Positions 21,884-34,155 of a stretch of 64,000 nucleotides of DNA are shown here, piece by piece. Position numbers and translations under genes: made by a program. The notes below the pieces were generated by a model, which did not search any database, was not told the DNA's origin, and saw only the letters and a program-made list of their open reading frames with translations. The stretch spans positions 558,001 through 622,000 of the forward strand of contig JAMXBD010000404.1 in the NCBI GenBank assembly GCA_024138025.1, read 5' to 3'. How positions within the stretch are numbered: the stretch's first letter is position 1; each line of letters begins with the position of its first letter. This stretch comes from Combretum micranthum (lineage: Eukaryota; Streptophyta; Magnoliopsida; Myrtales; Combretaceae).

Positions 21884-22914
21884 AATACTTGACTTCATTA
21901 TCCATTATGCTATTTTTGCTTGTTATTATTCTCATGATCATGCATATAAAGATTGTTGTCTAAACCTTAAAGCTTCAATTATACTTTTTGCAAAAAAGAG
22001 ATTTTGTCACCTAAGAATGGTTTTATATGAAATTTAGAATATATGATTTAATCTATTCTTTTCAAAACTTTAAAAAGAACTCACTATAATTTTAAAGCTA
22101 CCTTTGTTTTGAAAAGTTTTTCTTAAGTCATTTCTATATTAAATTGTTTTCCAAAAGAAGATGACTTTTGATACTAAAATTTTTTCCATAAAAACATGAT
22201 ATAAGGAAACCCCATAAAAAGGAAATGAGAGTTTTCAAACCAAGATTTTTGAGTAATGATCAAAGAAAAATTGTATAGGAAGCTAATTAGAAAAGTAACA
22301 CTAATATTGAAAATTTATAGAAGAAAAATAGAGAAATTTATTTTTCATTAAAAAGTCATTAAGAAAAATAGTAAGATAAACATAAAATAATCCTTTGGAA
22401 ACAAAAGAATCAAAATGTTTATTTTCAAGAATTTACAAAATGGATTTCTAGTAAATAATGGTTTTTCTAAACTTCTAACTAAAATTGTTTTACTAAAGAA
22501 TTTTGGTTGGACAACAAACACTTGAACATGAATGAAATATGAGCCATATATCAACAAAAAGGGATTTCTTAACTATATAGATAACTAAGTATTTATCAAA
22601 GCAATTCTTTTGAATGATTTAACATTTGAAAATAATGCTTTTGGAATGGGAAAATTCGTGGCGAATTTGATTGCCATTTTTTTAGAGCCTAAATGAACTA
22701 GTTTGATAAAAACAGTTTCAGAAATAGATAGATCTTTTCGAATAGATAGAAATCGGTATATTATATACACAATTCCTAGTAAAAATGACCAAGTTATGAC
22801 CATTTTAAATTGGAATTATCTTTTATGTGAACTTTGACTTTCTTATGACATAGTTTTGTCAAATTTAAAGAAGGTTATCAAGAAATACTTATTTCAGGTA
22901 TTTTTCTTGACTAG

Positions 22915-23012
22915 GTGATCTCGAGGAGGAATACCTGTATCCCGAGGATTATTTCGACCAAGTGGATTGTTTGTTCGACTCATCCATTTGGAAGATTTAT
23001 CGCCATAGCAAC
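22915..23012 (+). other. Acidic mini-exon (copy 5), extended frame
   Basis: Acceptor GACTAG| then DLEEEYLYPEDYFD. The usual stop is changed (CAA), so the frame runs on through QVDCLFDSSIW to the donor ACGTGAGTTT at 23013. The split ATG seen in other copies is ATA here, so the micro-ORF is not available. Confidence 0.5.
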
Positions 23013-25356
23013 GTGAGTTTATTTCCTTAAATACGTTACTTGATTGTGCTTGTAGTTAGTTGCACTAGAATTAAGGAAAAACAAATTGATATGTATGTAA
23101 AAATTGTTGAAAGAATTCTAAGAATACGAGGCAGGACTTGATTGTAAGTAATTATTTGTTTTAGTATTGAACTTGATATGTATGAGATTCTATCATCACC
23201 TTAAAATTGATAATAATGATGTTATAATATCTTAAATAAATTAATTCATGCATACCATGAAGTGAGTCACATTGCATGGGGTTATTATCCTTGGGTGAAA
23301 AGGATAGTAGCACGGTCAAAAGCAACACTTGGCGACTATGATCGAAAGCAATTGCTTGGCGACATGGAATCAAACCAATGCTTGGCGGAAATTCGAAAGC
23401 ATGGCTCAACCCAAGTAGACTTTATATGCTTGGTAGTAATGATCGAAAACATAACTTAACTAAAACTACTCGTTTTGAGATTACACATCACCAAACCCCG
23501 AATGGAGGGCGTAAATCCATTCAACATATAGTTCTCGGAAAACTATATGCCTTGTTTGCTTACGTGTATGTTGCATTTCACTTGATTGCTTAAATAACTT
23601 GTTTGAATTTTCTACACAAGAATTTGCTTATGAAAATAATGCTTACTAAGCCTATTAGCTTATACCCCTATAGATATCTTTTGCAGTTTAACTCTTTGTA
23701 GTCGAGGCCACGTGGACCCTGCAGCCAGGTATTTTTCCCCTTTTTGATTAAGGAATTTTTAGATGAAGTTTAGCATTAATTTATATGTAGACTTCATAGA
23801 AAATTTCTTGTAATAGATTATAATTATTTTGGCAGAGGAATGCCCCTAAGACTTGTAAGACGATTATTATGAATGAATGAATATTATGAATTCCTTTTTC
23901 TTAATTTGCTATTATATCTTCTTAATCTTCATTTTTCAAATAATGGTCCTCTAAATTGTGAGAGCACGTCTTACACTTAATATAAAAGCTTTTAGGAATG
24001 ACTAAGATTGTTATGCTTAAACTTTAATATTGAGTGTAGTGGACTGTTACGTTTAGGGTATCCTTTGGGGTGTGATAAGACACACATAGCGATAAGAATA
24101 TAAATCATAACAGTTATAACCAGATTAATCTATTACAAAATCTAAAAGGCATACCCCCGTCAAAATATTAGGAGTCCTTAGGTCCACAAAAGTCTCTTAC
24201 AACAACATATATATATGTATATATAAAATTAAGGAGATTCAACTAGAAGTCTATGCCTAATATCTAGTATCACGCCTTAGAGAATACCCTAAACATAACA
24301 GTCCGCCACATGCTAAACGAGACTTAAGAATCATTACCATAGTCATTCAAAAGTCTTGTATTAGTATGCAAGGTGTTCCCTTACGACAATAGAATACATG
24401 AACAATTGGAGATAGATAGTTCAACCTGATTGGATAAGCGTAAAAACATAAACCACAGATATCTTAGGATCAGTTACAAAGCATTAAGGGGCATTCCCCT
24501 GCTACGCAAAAGTCTAGGTATTATCTTTTAGGTAGAGCCTGATAGTTTTAAGGTTTACTACTAAAGACAATACAGGACTAATCACAACCTTCTAAGGAGA
24601 TAACTCCTAGTTTCGCATTACCTGATTTGGCCAAGTCTGGAGACGCAACCATATGTATGTGAACTACATTAGAAAGAAATTGTGGGGTGTATAAGGTACG
24701 CTAGCTTAGTGAGTTTTACTTCCAAAATTAAATATTCAACAAGTAATGTATATATGTATATATATCAGGCAAATTATATTAACAACTATATGAAATGCAC
24801 AAGCACATAAGCATACAATACATAAGACTTTCTAGGAGTCTTATGTTGAATGGATTTATGCCCTCCATTCGGGGTTAGATGTTTCAGGCCCATACGACTA
24901 TAGATTTCAATTTTTCTCATTTACATTGTGGTTGATACAAGTGCCCACCCACTCACAATTTGTAGTTGATACAGGTGCCTATACGACTACCATTTTAATT
25001 TTTGGCCATTATGCTAACGTTCGAGTTTACAAGTCCCTCATTGCCTAGCTATTATGCCTTCTTCCCATAAAGGTATAATAACCTATGCAATGTGACTCAC
25101 ATATGGTATGTATGTCAATTTGATTATAAGATTATGGCATATTAATTAACGATTTATGGGTGATCACAGATATTGCAGACACTTCAATTCTATGCTATAT
25201 CATACAATATTTACAACAATTCCATTCCGATATAGTTATCATTGATTCAATCAATTGGGATTCACATGCACATTCCAATTTTATCTGGCCCTAATCTAGT
25301 GCTACTATCACTATAAGCACAAGCATAAGCATATAATTTAAAGATAGTGAACTCAC

Positions 25357-25425
25357 TCGGCCATAGTCTCCAGTCTCTAATGTTAGTGATCCAGAAACAC
25401 GAATTTCCCCCGATTCTAAAATCAC
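25357..25425 (-). other. Mini-exon with split ATG (copy 6), acidic frame lost
   Basis: ATTTAG|GTGATTTTAG at the 5' side and ATGGCCGA|GTGAGTTC (ATG 25364-25362) at the 3' side are intact. The acidic frame is diverged: DFRIGGNSCFW with no stop at the usual place. This is the one clear exception among fourteen gLTR copies. Confidence 0.45.
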
Positions 25426-27240
25426 CTAAATGAGAGAAATACCCCTATGAGTATTTCATACCACAACTAATTCCAATTTTTCAAATAAAACTCTTTGAGT
25501 ACGTAATTTATGTGATAATTGGAAATTCCAACTTAAAATGGCCATAACTTGGTCATTTTAACTCAAAATTTCGCAAATAAGCCATTGATTTCTATTTACT
25601 TTGAAATATCTATCTATTTATGATGTTATTAATAAATTTTAAAAACATTTAGGTCTCGGAATGTTTGGACCAGATCAAATTAGTAACTAGAATTTGAAAT
25701 TTCGAAATTGTTTTATGAAATTTGCATTATTTCTAACAAGTAGATTATATGTACATGCAATATCTACAAGTTATTATCATGAATGTCATGATATGAGCTA
25801 TCTACATGTAATTCCTTAATGATTTTTTATTAAAAAGAATTTTGCAAAAACTTTCACTTTGCAATAATGTCATAAACACTTGTTTGAGGAAACTAGCTTT
25901 AATTCTTTGAAAATCATGCATATTTTTACTATGATAAGGCCTTGATGACCTATATACCTAATACCTTCATTACCTTAATAAATTTCCTCATTTAAAGGTT
26001 GTGAAATAGATGTTTTAAAGCGAGTTTGCCTAGTGATGAACTTTGCACAATTTTTGGAAAGGAAAATATTGTTTGATCTTAGTTGAAAAACTTTTCCTTT
26101 ATTTTATGTTTCTACTTTGATAAAACACATTTGCTCTTATAAAAATCAAGTCTTTATTGTAGTTATTTCCTAAGACTTCTATTTTTCCATTAAAATACTC
26201 ATTTTGATATTTGAAATTAGGTGTTTAAACGGGGATCATTTTTAGATCCAAATTTTATGAAATTGTTTTTGAGATTGTTTATTGTGAAAACTCATTTAAT
26301 TTTTCTAAAATTATGTCCTAATCACCTAAGCAAACCTACTCCCTAAGGCTTTCATTTCTTTAATAAAACTCTTGTTTTAGGATTGGAAAATAGGTGTTTT
26401 CTTGGCATTTCTCCCTAGTTACGAATTTCAACATTTTTGTTGGTGTTGAAACATAGATCTAACTTAACTTTTATAAACCTCTTCTTATTTTGAAAATTTC
26501 TCTTAATAAAACTAAGCTTATCTTATAAAAATCACTCTTTTATGATATCTATCACCTAAGCCATTTATTTTACATGTAAAACCTTCATTTTGAGGTTAGA
26601 AAATATGTTTTCTAAATGGTTCTTTTTCAAGATCCGAATTTTAAAAATCACTTTTTGATAGAAACAAAATGGATCTTGAGTTTTGATCAACACCTTCATT
26701 AAGACTTTCATGTAGCAAGACTTTCATGCATTTAAACAAGTAGCCATGTCATTTCAACTATTCTAAAAAAGTAGATTTACTATACTATTCATGCTATGAA
26801 TGTAAATGCATTATGAACAATATATAGGTGAGAATAATAATGAAAATATATGCACAAAATTTCTATATGAACAATATATAATCATAATATAGCAAAATAA
26901 TAGTACATCAACTTTAATAGCAAGATCTATATATTGTGATGGTAAGAATATCATGTTTTACTAGTTTCACATCCCCAGCATGAAGCTTGTGGGGATTTTT
27001 ATTGGAACCACACATGTATGACTTTGCCATTACATGTTTTTATAGTGGTACGGTCAAGATCTATTATCTATATAGTGTTTTGGAGAAGGAAACTTGAAGA
27101 AAACAAAAGTGTGTGTGTGTGTGTGTCCTTGAAGGTAGGGGTCACGACAAAGAGGGAGAGGGAGAGAAGAAAAAAAAACTTTCCAAAAGTTTGATTTGTA
27201 ATAAATGAGGAAAAGTGAAAAAGTGAAAGGTGAAAAATAT

Positions 27241-27333
27241 ATTATATAGGAAAAGAATTTAGGGTTTCGTATGAATAATTAATTGAAGGAAAATCAAATA
27301 GATGAGAAAGGGAATGGGGGAGAGGGGCGCCGG
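27241..27333 (-). promoter_or_regulatory. gLTR core promoter, M-type
   Basis: Sense CCGGCGCC at 27333-27326 followed about 78 bp later by TATATAAT (27248-27241). A CT-rich leader lies downstream; a (GT)n run occupies 27111-27126. Confidence 0.5.
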
Positions 27334-28809
27334 TTCCATGAAGTGGGGAAAGAGAGAGTGAGTGTTGAATTTGATTTGTGTAATAAAATTCAAACTTAAG
27401 GAGTAGTTTGAGTACAAAGTATATTGAAAAGATAAATTTGTAAGAAATGATGTAAAATTGTAAGAATATGTTGTAAGGATATAAGAATAGGGCATGGGTG
27501 CTTGTACTTGATGAATAGTGTGAAAGAAGGCAAAAAGTTGATTAGACAATTACATTACCGATAGTAATCAAAATACGATAAAAAGGTTATAACTATAACT
27601 TTTATAACTCGAAAAATTATACAACTGATATATTTAGAAATATTATGAAATTACGAATCTAACAGTACTAATATCATATTTTTAATATCTTGAGCCCCGA
27701 GACATGCTTTTCAAGATTTGTATCTGATCGGACTCGAAATAGGTTGAAAATCTACTCATCTGATATTATTAAGCATCCTAATGTTAATACGAGCCAACCT
27801 ACACTTCTCACTCATATTTCAACTTTTTAGTTTGAGAACACGAGATTACCGGATCTAAATTATTAGGATTTCCTGATGTTTTGTTGACTTAGGATTTTCG
27901 GTTGACTTTCTGATTTAGGGTTTTATTTGGAGCTAACTCGTTTCTATTCCTCCAGGGTTTCATTCTTGGCATTACCGGACATAGGGTTTCCAAGTCCGAT
28001 TGGTCCAGAGATATTCTTTTAGGGTTTCGGTTTCCGATTTTAAGGCTTCTAAAATCGAACTCAGGTTTGCTAAGAAAACGAGGGTTTACATCTAGGTCCC
28101 GACTACTTCAAAAAGCTTCTTAAATTCTAAAAGGTATAACTAAAGAAAGTTGCCTCTTGGACAGAGCCATAAATAATCATACTACAATAGGAAACTATAG
28201 GGGTATAAGCTTACGAGCTAAGCGAGTTTCACTTCCAAATTAAATACTTCATCAAACAATAGTGCAAACAAGTTATATTAATAATCATATGAAATGCACA
28301 AGTATGTGAGCATACAATACATAAGACTTTCCGGGAGTCCTATGTTGAATGGATATACGCCCTTCATTCGGGTTTAGGTGTTTCAGGCCCATAAGACCAT
28401 AGATTTCAATTTTTCTCATTTATATAGTGGTTGATTCAGGTGCTCAATTCAGGCCATTCATGCCAACATTCGAGTTTTCCGACTCACTCTTTGTCTAGCT
28501 ATTATGTCTTCTTCCCACAAAGGTATAATAACAAATGTAATATGACTCAACATATGGTATACCTAGTCAATTTAATTATAAGATCATGACATATTATTTA
28601 AACGAATTATGGGCGATCATAGATATTGCAAACACTTCAATTCTATACTAAATCATACAAATATTTATAACAATTCCCATTTTGATATTCTTATCATCAA
28701 TATCAAACTAGATTCGCATGCGCATTTTAATTTTATCTTGTCCTAGTTCTAATGCCACTATTGTTACAAGCACAATCAAGAGCATGTAATTTAAAGATAG
28801 TGAACTCAC

Positions 28810-28879
28810 TTTGCCATGCTGCGAAAATCCACTTAATTGTAATAATTCCCGCGAAGGTCTAGTCCGTCTCCTAAGTCTC
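28810..28879 (-). other. Acidic mini-exon with split ATG (copy 7)
   Basis: Acceptor GATTAG| then GDLGDGLDLRGNYYN-stop; ATGGCAAA (ATG 28817-28815) and donor GTGAGTTCAC. With an acceptor near 28187 the ATG opens MANMIIYGSVQ. Confidence 0.5.
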
Positions 28880-30551
28880 CTAATCAAAAGAAACAAATCC
28901 AATGAGTATTTCTATGAAGTTTGAATGAACTTATAAATTATATTATAACAAGTTAGTCAAAGTTCATCTATAAGGAAATTCCAACTTAAAACAGCCATAA
29001 CTTAGTCATTTTAACTTAGAATTTCACATATTATATACCGATTTCTACCTATTCGACAAGAGCTATCTATTTCTAAAGTTATTTCTATCAAACAAGGTCA
29101 TTTAGTCCATGAACAATAAGGTACAGAATGCTATACGAAATTCCCAACCACAAATAAAATTCTAATTTCAATCCAAGCATCATTCCAAAGCTTTGACAGA
29201 TGCTTAGCTATCATTATATCTTAAAAGACTCTTTTATATATATAAATAACTCAATATCATGCATGATTCATGGGTGTTAGTCAACCTACTTCCTCATGTA
29301 CTTGAACAATGCTCCATGGGGTGTGTAAGACACTATTTTCCTAGCTTTATTTCTACCAAGTGCATTATATTTACATATATTACCTACAAGTTACTATCAT
29401 GAATGTCATGAGATAAGCTATCTATATGTATATCCTCAATGATATATGATATCAAGAATTCTTTTAGAAAACTTTTGCTTTATAAAACGTTCGAAATTAC
29501 AAAACTTAAGAATACTAGTTTTACTCTTTGTAAAATCACACTTGCTTTCATCAAAACTCAACCTTATTGACCTATATGCCTAACACCTTCATTATTTTAA
29601 TAAAATTCTTCATTTTAGAGTTGGAAAATAGATGTTTAAATAGGGGGTTTGTCATACCCCGGAGGGTACACTAAACGTGGTAGTCTGCTGCACATAATAT
29701 TAAAGGTAATGAATGACAATCTTAGTCAAGTAGGAGCTTTGATATCACGTGCAAGACATGCTTCTAAGATAGTGGGAGACTCAAAAGGGTATTACGTTTA
29801 ATCAAATAATAAAAGCATACAATAACTTATAAAGGTAAGCATATAATAATCATTAAGATAAAATTCTTACAACTTCTTAGGGGAATTCCCCTGTACTTAA
29901 AGTCTTGCTAGTTTAAGCCATCTTAAAAATGTAAACCCCTGAAGTTTTGAACTCAAATTTAAGCTTAAACCTTAATTAGAAGTTAACGGGATTTCTAAAA
30001 TCAACAAAACCCTAGTTTACCGTAATCGCTTAAGTTTGGCATTCCTGTTTAAGGAACCCTAAGAGAGTAAGAGAGAGTTTAGTGTGTAAAATAGTTCATA
30101 ATTATCCAAGGAAGCTTAAAAAGACCGATTTAGTAAAACCGCGATGCGTTTTGAACCTGATAGGACACAATTCTTGAAAAACGTGTCCCGGAGCTCGGAA
30201 TAGTAAAAATATTCCGAATATATCGTTAGACTCGTAAAAATATAAGATTTCAAAAATATTAATTTCATAATTTTTCGGTAGCTAAAAATATCAGATATTG
30301 CATTTATACACGTATTTTCTTACTACCGGTATTTAATTATCATGTCTACTTTACATTACACTATTTACTACTATTCTACACTATTTATCTATCTCTACTT
30401 TTTCTTACAACCTACTCTTACAACCCATACACCTATTTCTTACACATTTTCATTTCCAATACAACTTCACATCTTTCATATCTTACTTTTAATTAATCAA
30501 AAGACAAAAAAGAAAAAAATAGAAAATTCACTCCCTCTTTTCTCTCAAAAT

Positions 30552-30640
30552 GCGCCGGCCCCTCCCTCTTTTGCTCCAAATTGTTTTAATTTTTATTTAT
30601 TTAATTAACACAAATTATCTCCCACATTTTCCTATAAATA
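30552..30640 (+). promoter_or_regulatory. gLTR core promoter: TATA plus CpG palindrome
   Basis: GCGCCGGCC at 30552-30560 and TATAAATA at 30633-30640 in CCTATAAATACCCC. The 30645-30747 leader is CT-rich, has no ATG, and ends at donor TTTAG|GTAAAC. Confidence 0.65.
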
Positions 30641-31006
30641 CCCCTCTTACTTCCATTTCTTTCACACCTCTCTTCTACTAAAGTTACTCTCTCAAATTTC
30701 TTCAAGAATTTCCTCTCAAGAAGTTCTCTCTAGTTTAGTTCCTTTAGGTAAACTTTCTTCAAGTTTTCTTTATGTTCATCTACTTAGTATGAACTTAGTG
30801 TGTGTTTTCTAAACCATGAAGGTTAAGGAAAGCAACAATAGGTTCATTCTTTGTTTTTGTTCATCATCAAATTCCTTTATGTTGCTTTTATGTTTATAAC
30901 TATCTAATATATCTATATAACTATATATATTATTCAGAGCATATAAGCTCATTGTTTTGCAATTTATTTACTTTCCTTGCAATTTATTTACATTCATGTT
31001 ATTTTT

Positions 31007-31118
31007 AAGACTAGTCTTTCTAGTCTTAGACTTGTTCTCATCAAGTCAAATCATTTTCTTTTTCTTTTGGGACTAGTCATTTCTTAGTCTTGGGATACCT
31101 TGAAAAAGCTAAGGTTTC
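31007..31118 (+). ncRNA. Four-hairpin block, S-b form (copy d)
   Basis: AAGACTAG-tcttt-CTAGTCTT; GACTTG-ttctcat-CAAGTC; GGGACTA...TAGTCTT (two G-U wobbles); GAtACCTT...AAGGTtTC. Confidence 0.6.
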
Positions 31119-32106
31119 AATACTTGATTTATTTTCTTATTAGCTTATTCTTTCAAGTTATTATGTTTCTTTATGTTTCCATAACTTTATGAATCATATT
31201 CATGCATGAACATAATAATTTTTGTCTCAAACAAAATAAATGAGGAAATATTTTCTTAAAATAAAGATTCTTTTCTAGAAATGAAGTAGGAAGTAAACTT
31301 TTCTAAAACTAAAAAGTCATCTTAACAAACTTAGAGGAGTTCATAAGAGATTTTATAAACATACATGACATAAAAAGGACTTTTTGAAGTAAACAAGGAT
31401 TTTACAACAACTTCATCTTTTTCTTCAAATGATAGAAATTCTTTTCATTAAAACAAAATGATCTCAAGAAATCAAAAAATCATTTCTCTAAATATAGAAG
31501 TGGTATTACTTCCAAAAAGTGTTGGAAGCTAAGTGTAGGAATTAAAAATCATTCTTTATGAATTTGAAGAAATTACGAAAGTAAAATTTAGGAAAAGAAA
31601 AGAGATACTCATTATAATCAAATTAAGATGATTTCAAAGAAAAATGAATATTCCAAAAGTTCTCAAGTTTCAAAATCTTTAAAGACTTTACTTTTTCATA
31701 AATTGAGACAATTTCATTTACTTCATACATTTGTTATGAGTCAATAAATATATGACTATAATTTCCAATTGTTTTACAAGCTATTATATTACCTATTTCT
31801 TCAAATGAGCTTTGGATAAAAGAAGGAAAACAAGGTTACAAAAATTCATGGTGAATCTGTCCGCCACTTTTTTGGAACCCAAACGACTTGGTTTGATGAA
31901 AATAAGTTTAGAAATAGATAGATCTTTTCGAATAGGTAGAAAACGGTATATTATATGCGAAATTCTGAGTTAAAATGAGCAAGTTATAGCCATTTTAAGT
32001 TGGAATTTTCTCTTATACGATTTTACCGCGATTATAAAAAAAGTTTAAGATCTTCAAGAATAGAAACTTCATGAAAGACTCATTTTGGGTATTTCATCTT
32101 GTTTAG

Positions 32107-32169
32107 GTGGAGAAGGACCCGAGATCACTTTTCCAGAGGATTATTTCGATTAGGATCTATCGACATGGA
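32107..32169 (+). other. Acidic mini-exon with split ATG (copy 8)
   Basis: TTGTTTAG| then GEGPEITFPEDYFD, TAG at 32151-32153, then ATGGA (32165-32169) and donor GTGAGTT. Joined to acceptor GTTATAG|TACG the frame reads MDTITFGWPQGASYAK and then runs into the nested LTR at 32850. Confidence 0.55.
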
Positions 32170-33183
32170 GTGAGTTAATTCTTGACTTAAGTTACATTTC
32201 CTTGTTTTGTGGTTGTAAGTAGTAGCACTAATAATTAAGAAAAAAATAAATGAATAATTGTTGTGTGACTTGGAATTATGATTGATTGAAAATGAGTTAA
32301 GAATATCGAAAAATGATTTGATAAATAAATTGTGATTTTTATATTGATATGATGAAAATTGTGTTGATCGCCTTCAACTTGAACTAAACATTATTTAGTT
32401 AAATTTATATTGAAATCAATTCATGCAAATCATAATTATGAGTCACATTTGTTTCACTACTATTCTTCGTGTGGGGAAACGAGGAAATGGTAGTGGTGGC
32501 TGGTAGGAGCCGGGAAGTCTACATGGGCTAGTAGGAGCCAAAAAGTCTGCAGGGCGAGCAGGAGCCGGTAAATCTGCAAATATTGATGGTCGTATGGGCC
32601 TGTAACCTCCCAACCCTCGACATGGAGGGCGTAAAATCCATGCTACACTTGATTTTCGATTAATCATGTGTATTTCGTTTGTTCATATGATTGGTGCATT
32701 CTCATATGTTTGATTAAAATACTTGTATGTATTATGGAAATGTCTTATAGATGGAATTATCTCACTAAGCTAGTTTTGCTTGTACCCTTATAGCTTTTTG
32801 TTATAGTACGATTACCTTTGGTTGGCCCCAAGGAGCCTCATATGCCAAGTGTCACGCCCCGAAGGGTATCCTAAACGAGGCAGTCCGCCATACACAATAT
32901 TAAAGCCTAGGAATGACCGCCTCAGTCATGCGAAGGCTTCCATACTATGTACAAGGCGTCTAACACATAGAGGAGACACATTGGAGAGATACATTTTATA
33001 TTGGTACACTTGAGTAACAATGTAAAGGAAATACAATTCACTATACCGCAGATACAAAACACTATACTTCATATACGAATCACTATACTTCAAAATACAA
33101 ATCATTAAACTTCAATTACATTCATCCAAAGACTTCCCTACATAAACTATTACAAGGTAAATCATAAAACCTAGTTGATAACT

Positions 33184-33268
33184 TCAAACATTCTTATTCT
33201 TTGCCGAAATCCCGAAGTTATTCTCGGTTCCAACCATTTTGGTCCCCACTTTGCATTCTTGAGATAAC
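33184..33268 (-). other. Exon 3 of split micro-ORF, intact L copy
   Basis: Acceptor AATAAG| joins in frame to ATGGCTGA of 33953-34022. Thirty codons, MAELSQECKVGTKMVG at the start and ISAKNKNV before TGA (33184-33186). Compared with 6623-6707 the differences are mostly single substitutions and the stop is in the same place. Confidence 0.5.
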
Positions 33269-33952
33269 CTTATTCATTTAAACAACTATTGGGGTATAAG
33301 CTACACTAGCTTAGTGAGAATTCCCTTAATTCCGTACCATAACAAGCAAGTTATAATCAACCATATGTTATGCATGAACAAACACATGAGCAAACAATTA
33401 TGTATAGGTATCCGGAACCCATACACAGAATGGATTTACGCCCTTCGTATCTTGGGTTAAGAATGGTATTAAAGTCTACACGATCGCTGCTAGTCCCGAA
33501 GCCTTTGGCTCATAGCACTCGACTCGGCTAGGCTCATTCATGAAATGCATCCACATGCGCCTTAGTACCCATGAATGAGCTCTGGCACCGGTCTCGTTAT
33601 CCAAACGAGTCATCAATGGACCATACCGATCGGCCTGTGTAGGAGTAGCACGCTACCAAATGCAATATGTTCGATGCGATGCATGACCAATTTAATTTTT
33701 GCTTAGGTCAAAATATTCATACATTCTTTAGAGTGACCAACCAATATCACATACATAGCAGAAATAATATGAACAGTGCAGTTATCCAATCGAATCGTGA
33801 TTTCGATATGCTTTAGTATTCCTTGGCATACATTCATCACAGTCTCATCATATATCCCATCTCCATTCATATTGATTTTTATCTTGTTCCTATAATTCTA
33901 ATGCAACTAGCTACAAGCACAAACAAGGTAACAAAATAAGGAGAAAACTCAC

Positions 33953-34022
33953 TCAGCCATTGGATCACCGGTCTTTTAGTAAAAGTAATTCTGTGGTAGG
34001 GAATCATCGATTTCGGGATCAC
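33953..34022 (-). other. Acidic mini-exon with split ATG (copy 9)
   Basis: CTTTTTAG| then DPEIDDSLPQNYFY-stop, then ATGGCTGA (ATG 33960-33958) and donor GTGAGTTTTC. Confidence 0.55.
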
Positions 34023-34130
34023 CTAAAAAGGAAGAAATACTCTAATAAGTATTTCAACCCAAACTAATCCAAACGATCTTATACGAGCTATCAAATTCGT
34101 AATTCTCGTCCTAAGCAGGAATTCCAACTT

Positions 34131-34155
34131 AAAACGGCTATAACTTAGTCATTTT
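34131..34155 (-). ncRNA. Conserved intron-1 hairpin (copy 9)
   Basis: Sense arms AAAATGACT and AGCCGTTTT. The inner pair is T-A where most copies have C-G, a two-sided compensatory change. Confidence 0.5.

Larger units (their letters stand above)
20574..24077 (+). mobile_element. Complete gLTR, subfamily S-a, TSD AAACA/AGACA
   Basis: TGTAAAGCCC at 20574 to GGGGTGTGATA at 24077, 3504 bp, flanked by AAACA (20569-20573) and AGACA (24078-24082). Order: U3; CpG palindrome 21187-21196; TATA 21273-21280; leader; donor TTTAG|GTAAAA at 21448; palindrome 21481-21500; GAGC-AT-GCTC element and GCAATTTATTTA repeats 21670-21750; hairpin block 21762-21883; conserved hairpin 22782-22806; mini-exon 22915-23012; third acceptor TTTTGCAG near 23686 with a donor CCAG|GTA near 23731. 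Good reference copy for the S-a layout. Confidence 0.85.
24268..28090 (-). mobile_element. Complete gLTR, subfamily M, TSD TCTAG
   Basis: TATCACGCC at 24268 to AGGGTTTACA at 28090, 3823 bp, flanked by identical TCTAG (24263-24267, 28091-28095). Sense order: U3; CpG palindrome 27326-27333; TATA-like 27248-27241; long intron 1 with M/L-type repeats (25900-26700); conserved hairpin near 25536-25560; exon 25357-25425; acceptor near 24650 giving, with ATGGCCGA, a frame MADSHTYGCVS. It lacks the four-hairpin block. Confidence 0.87.
20411..29649 (-). mobile_element. Host gLTR D (subfamily M), carrying two inserted units
   Basis: Own sequence: 20411-20573, 24083-24267 and 28096-29649. It starts TATCATGCCC (decayed TGTCACGCCC). 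Removing the plus unit 20574-24077 and the minus unit 24268-28090, both with target duplications, restores continuity with the copy at 778-1300 (for example AAGGAGACATACATAGC, the GGGGCATACCCCC motif). It carries mini-exon 28810-28879 and the conserved hairpin near 28986-29010. Its 5' half is missing at 29649, where host E begins. Confidence 0.75.
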
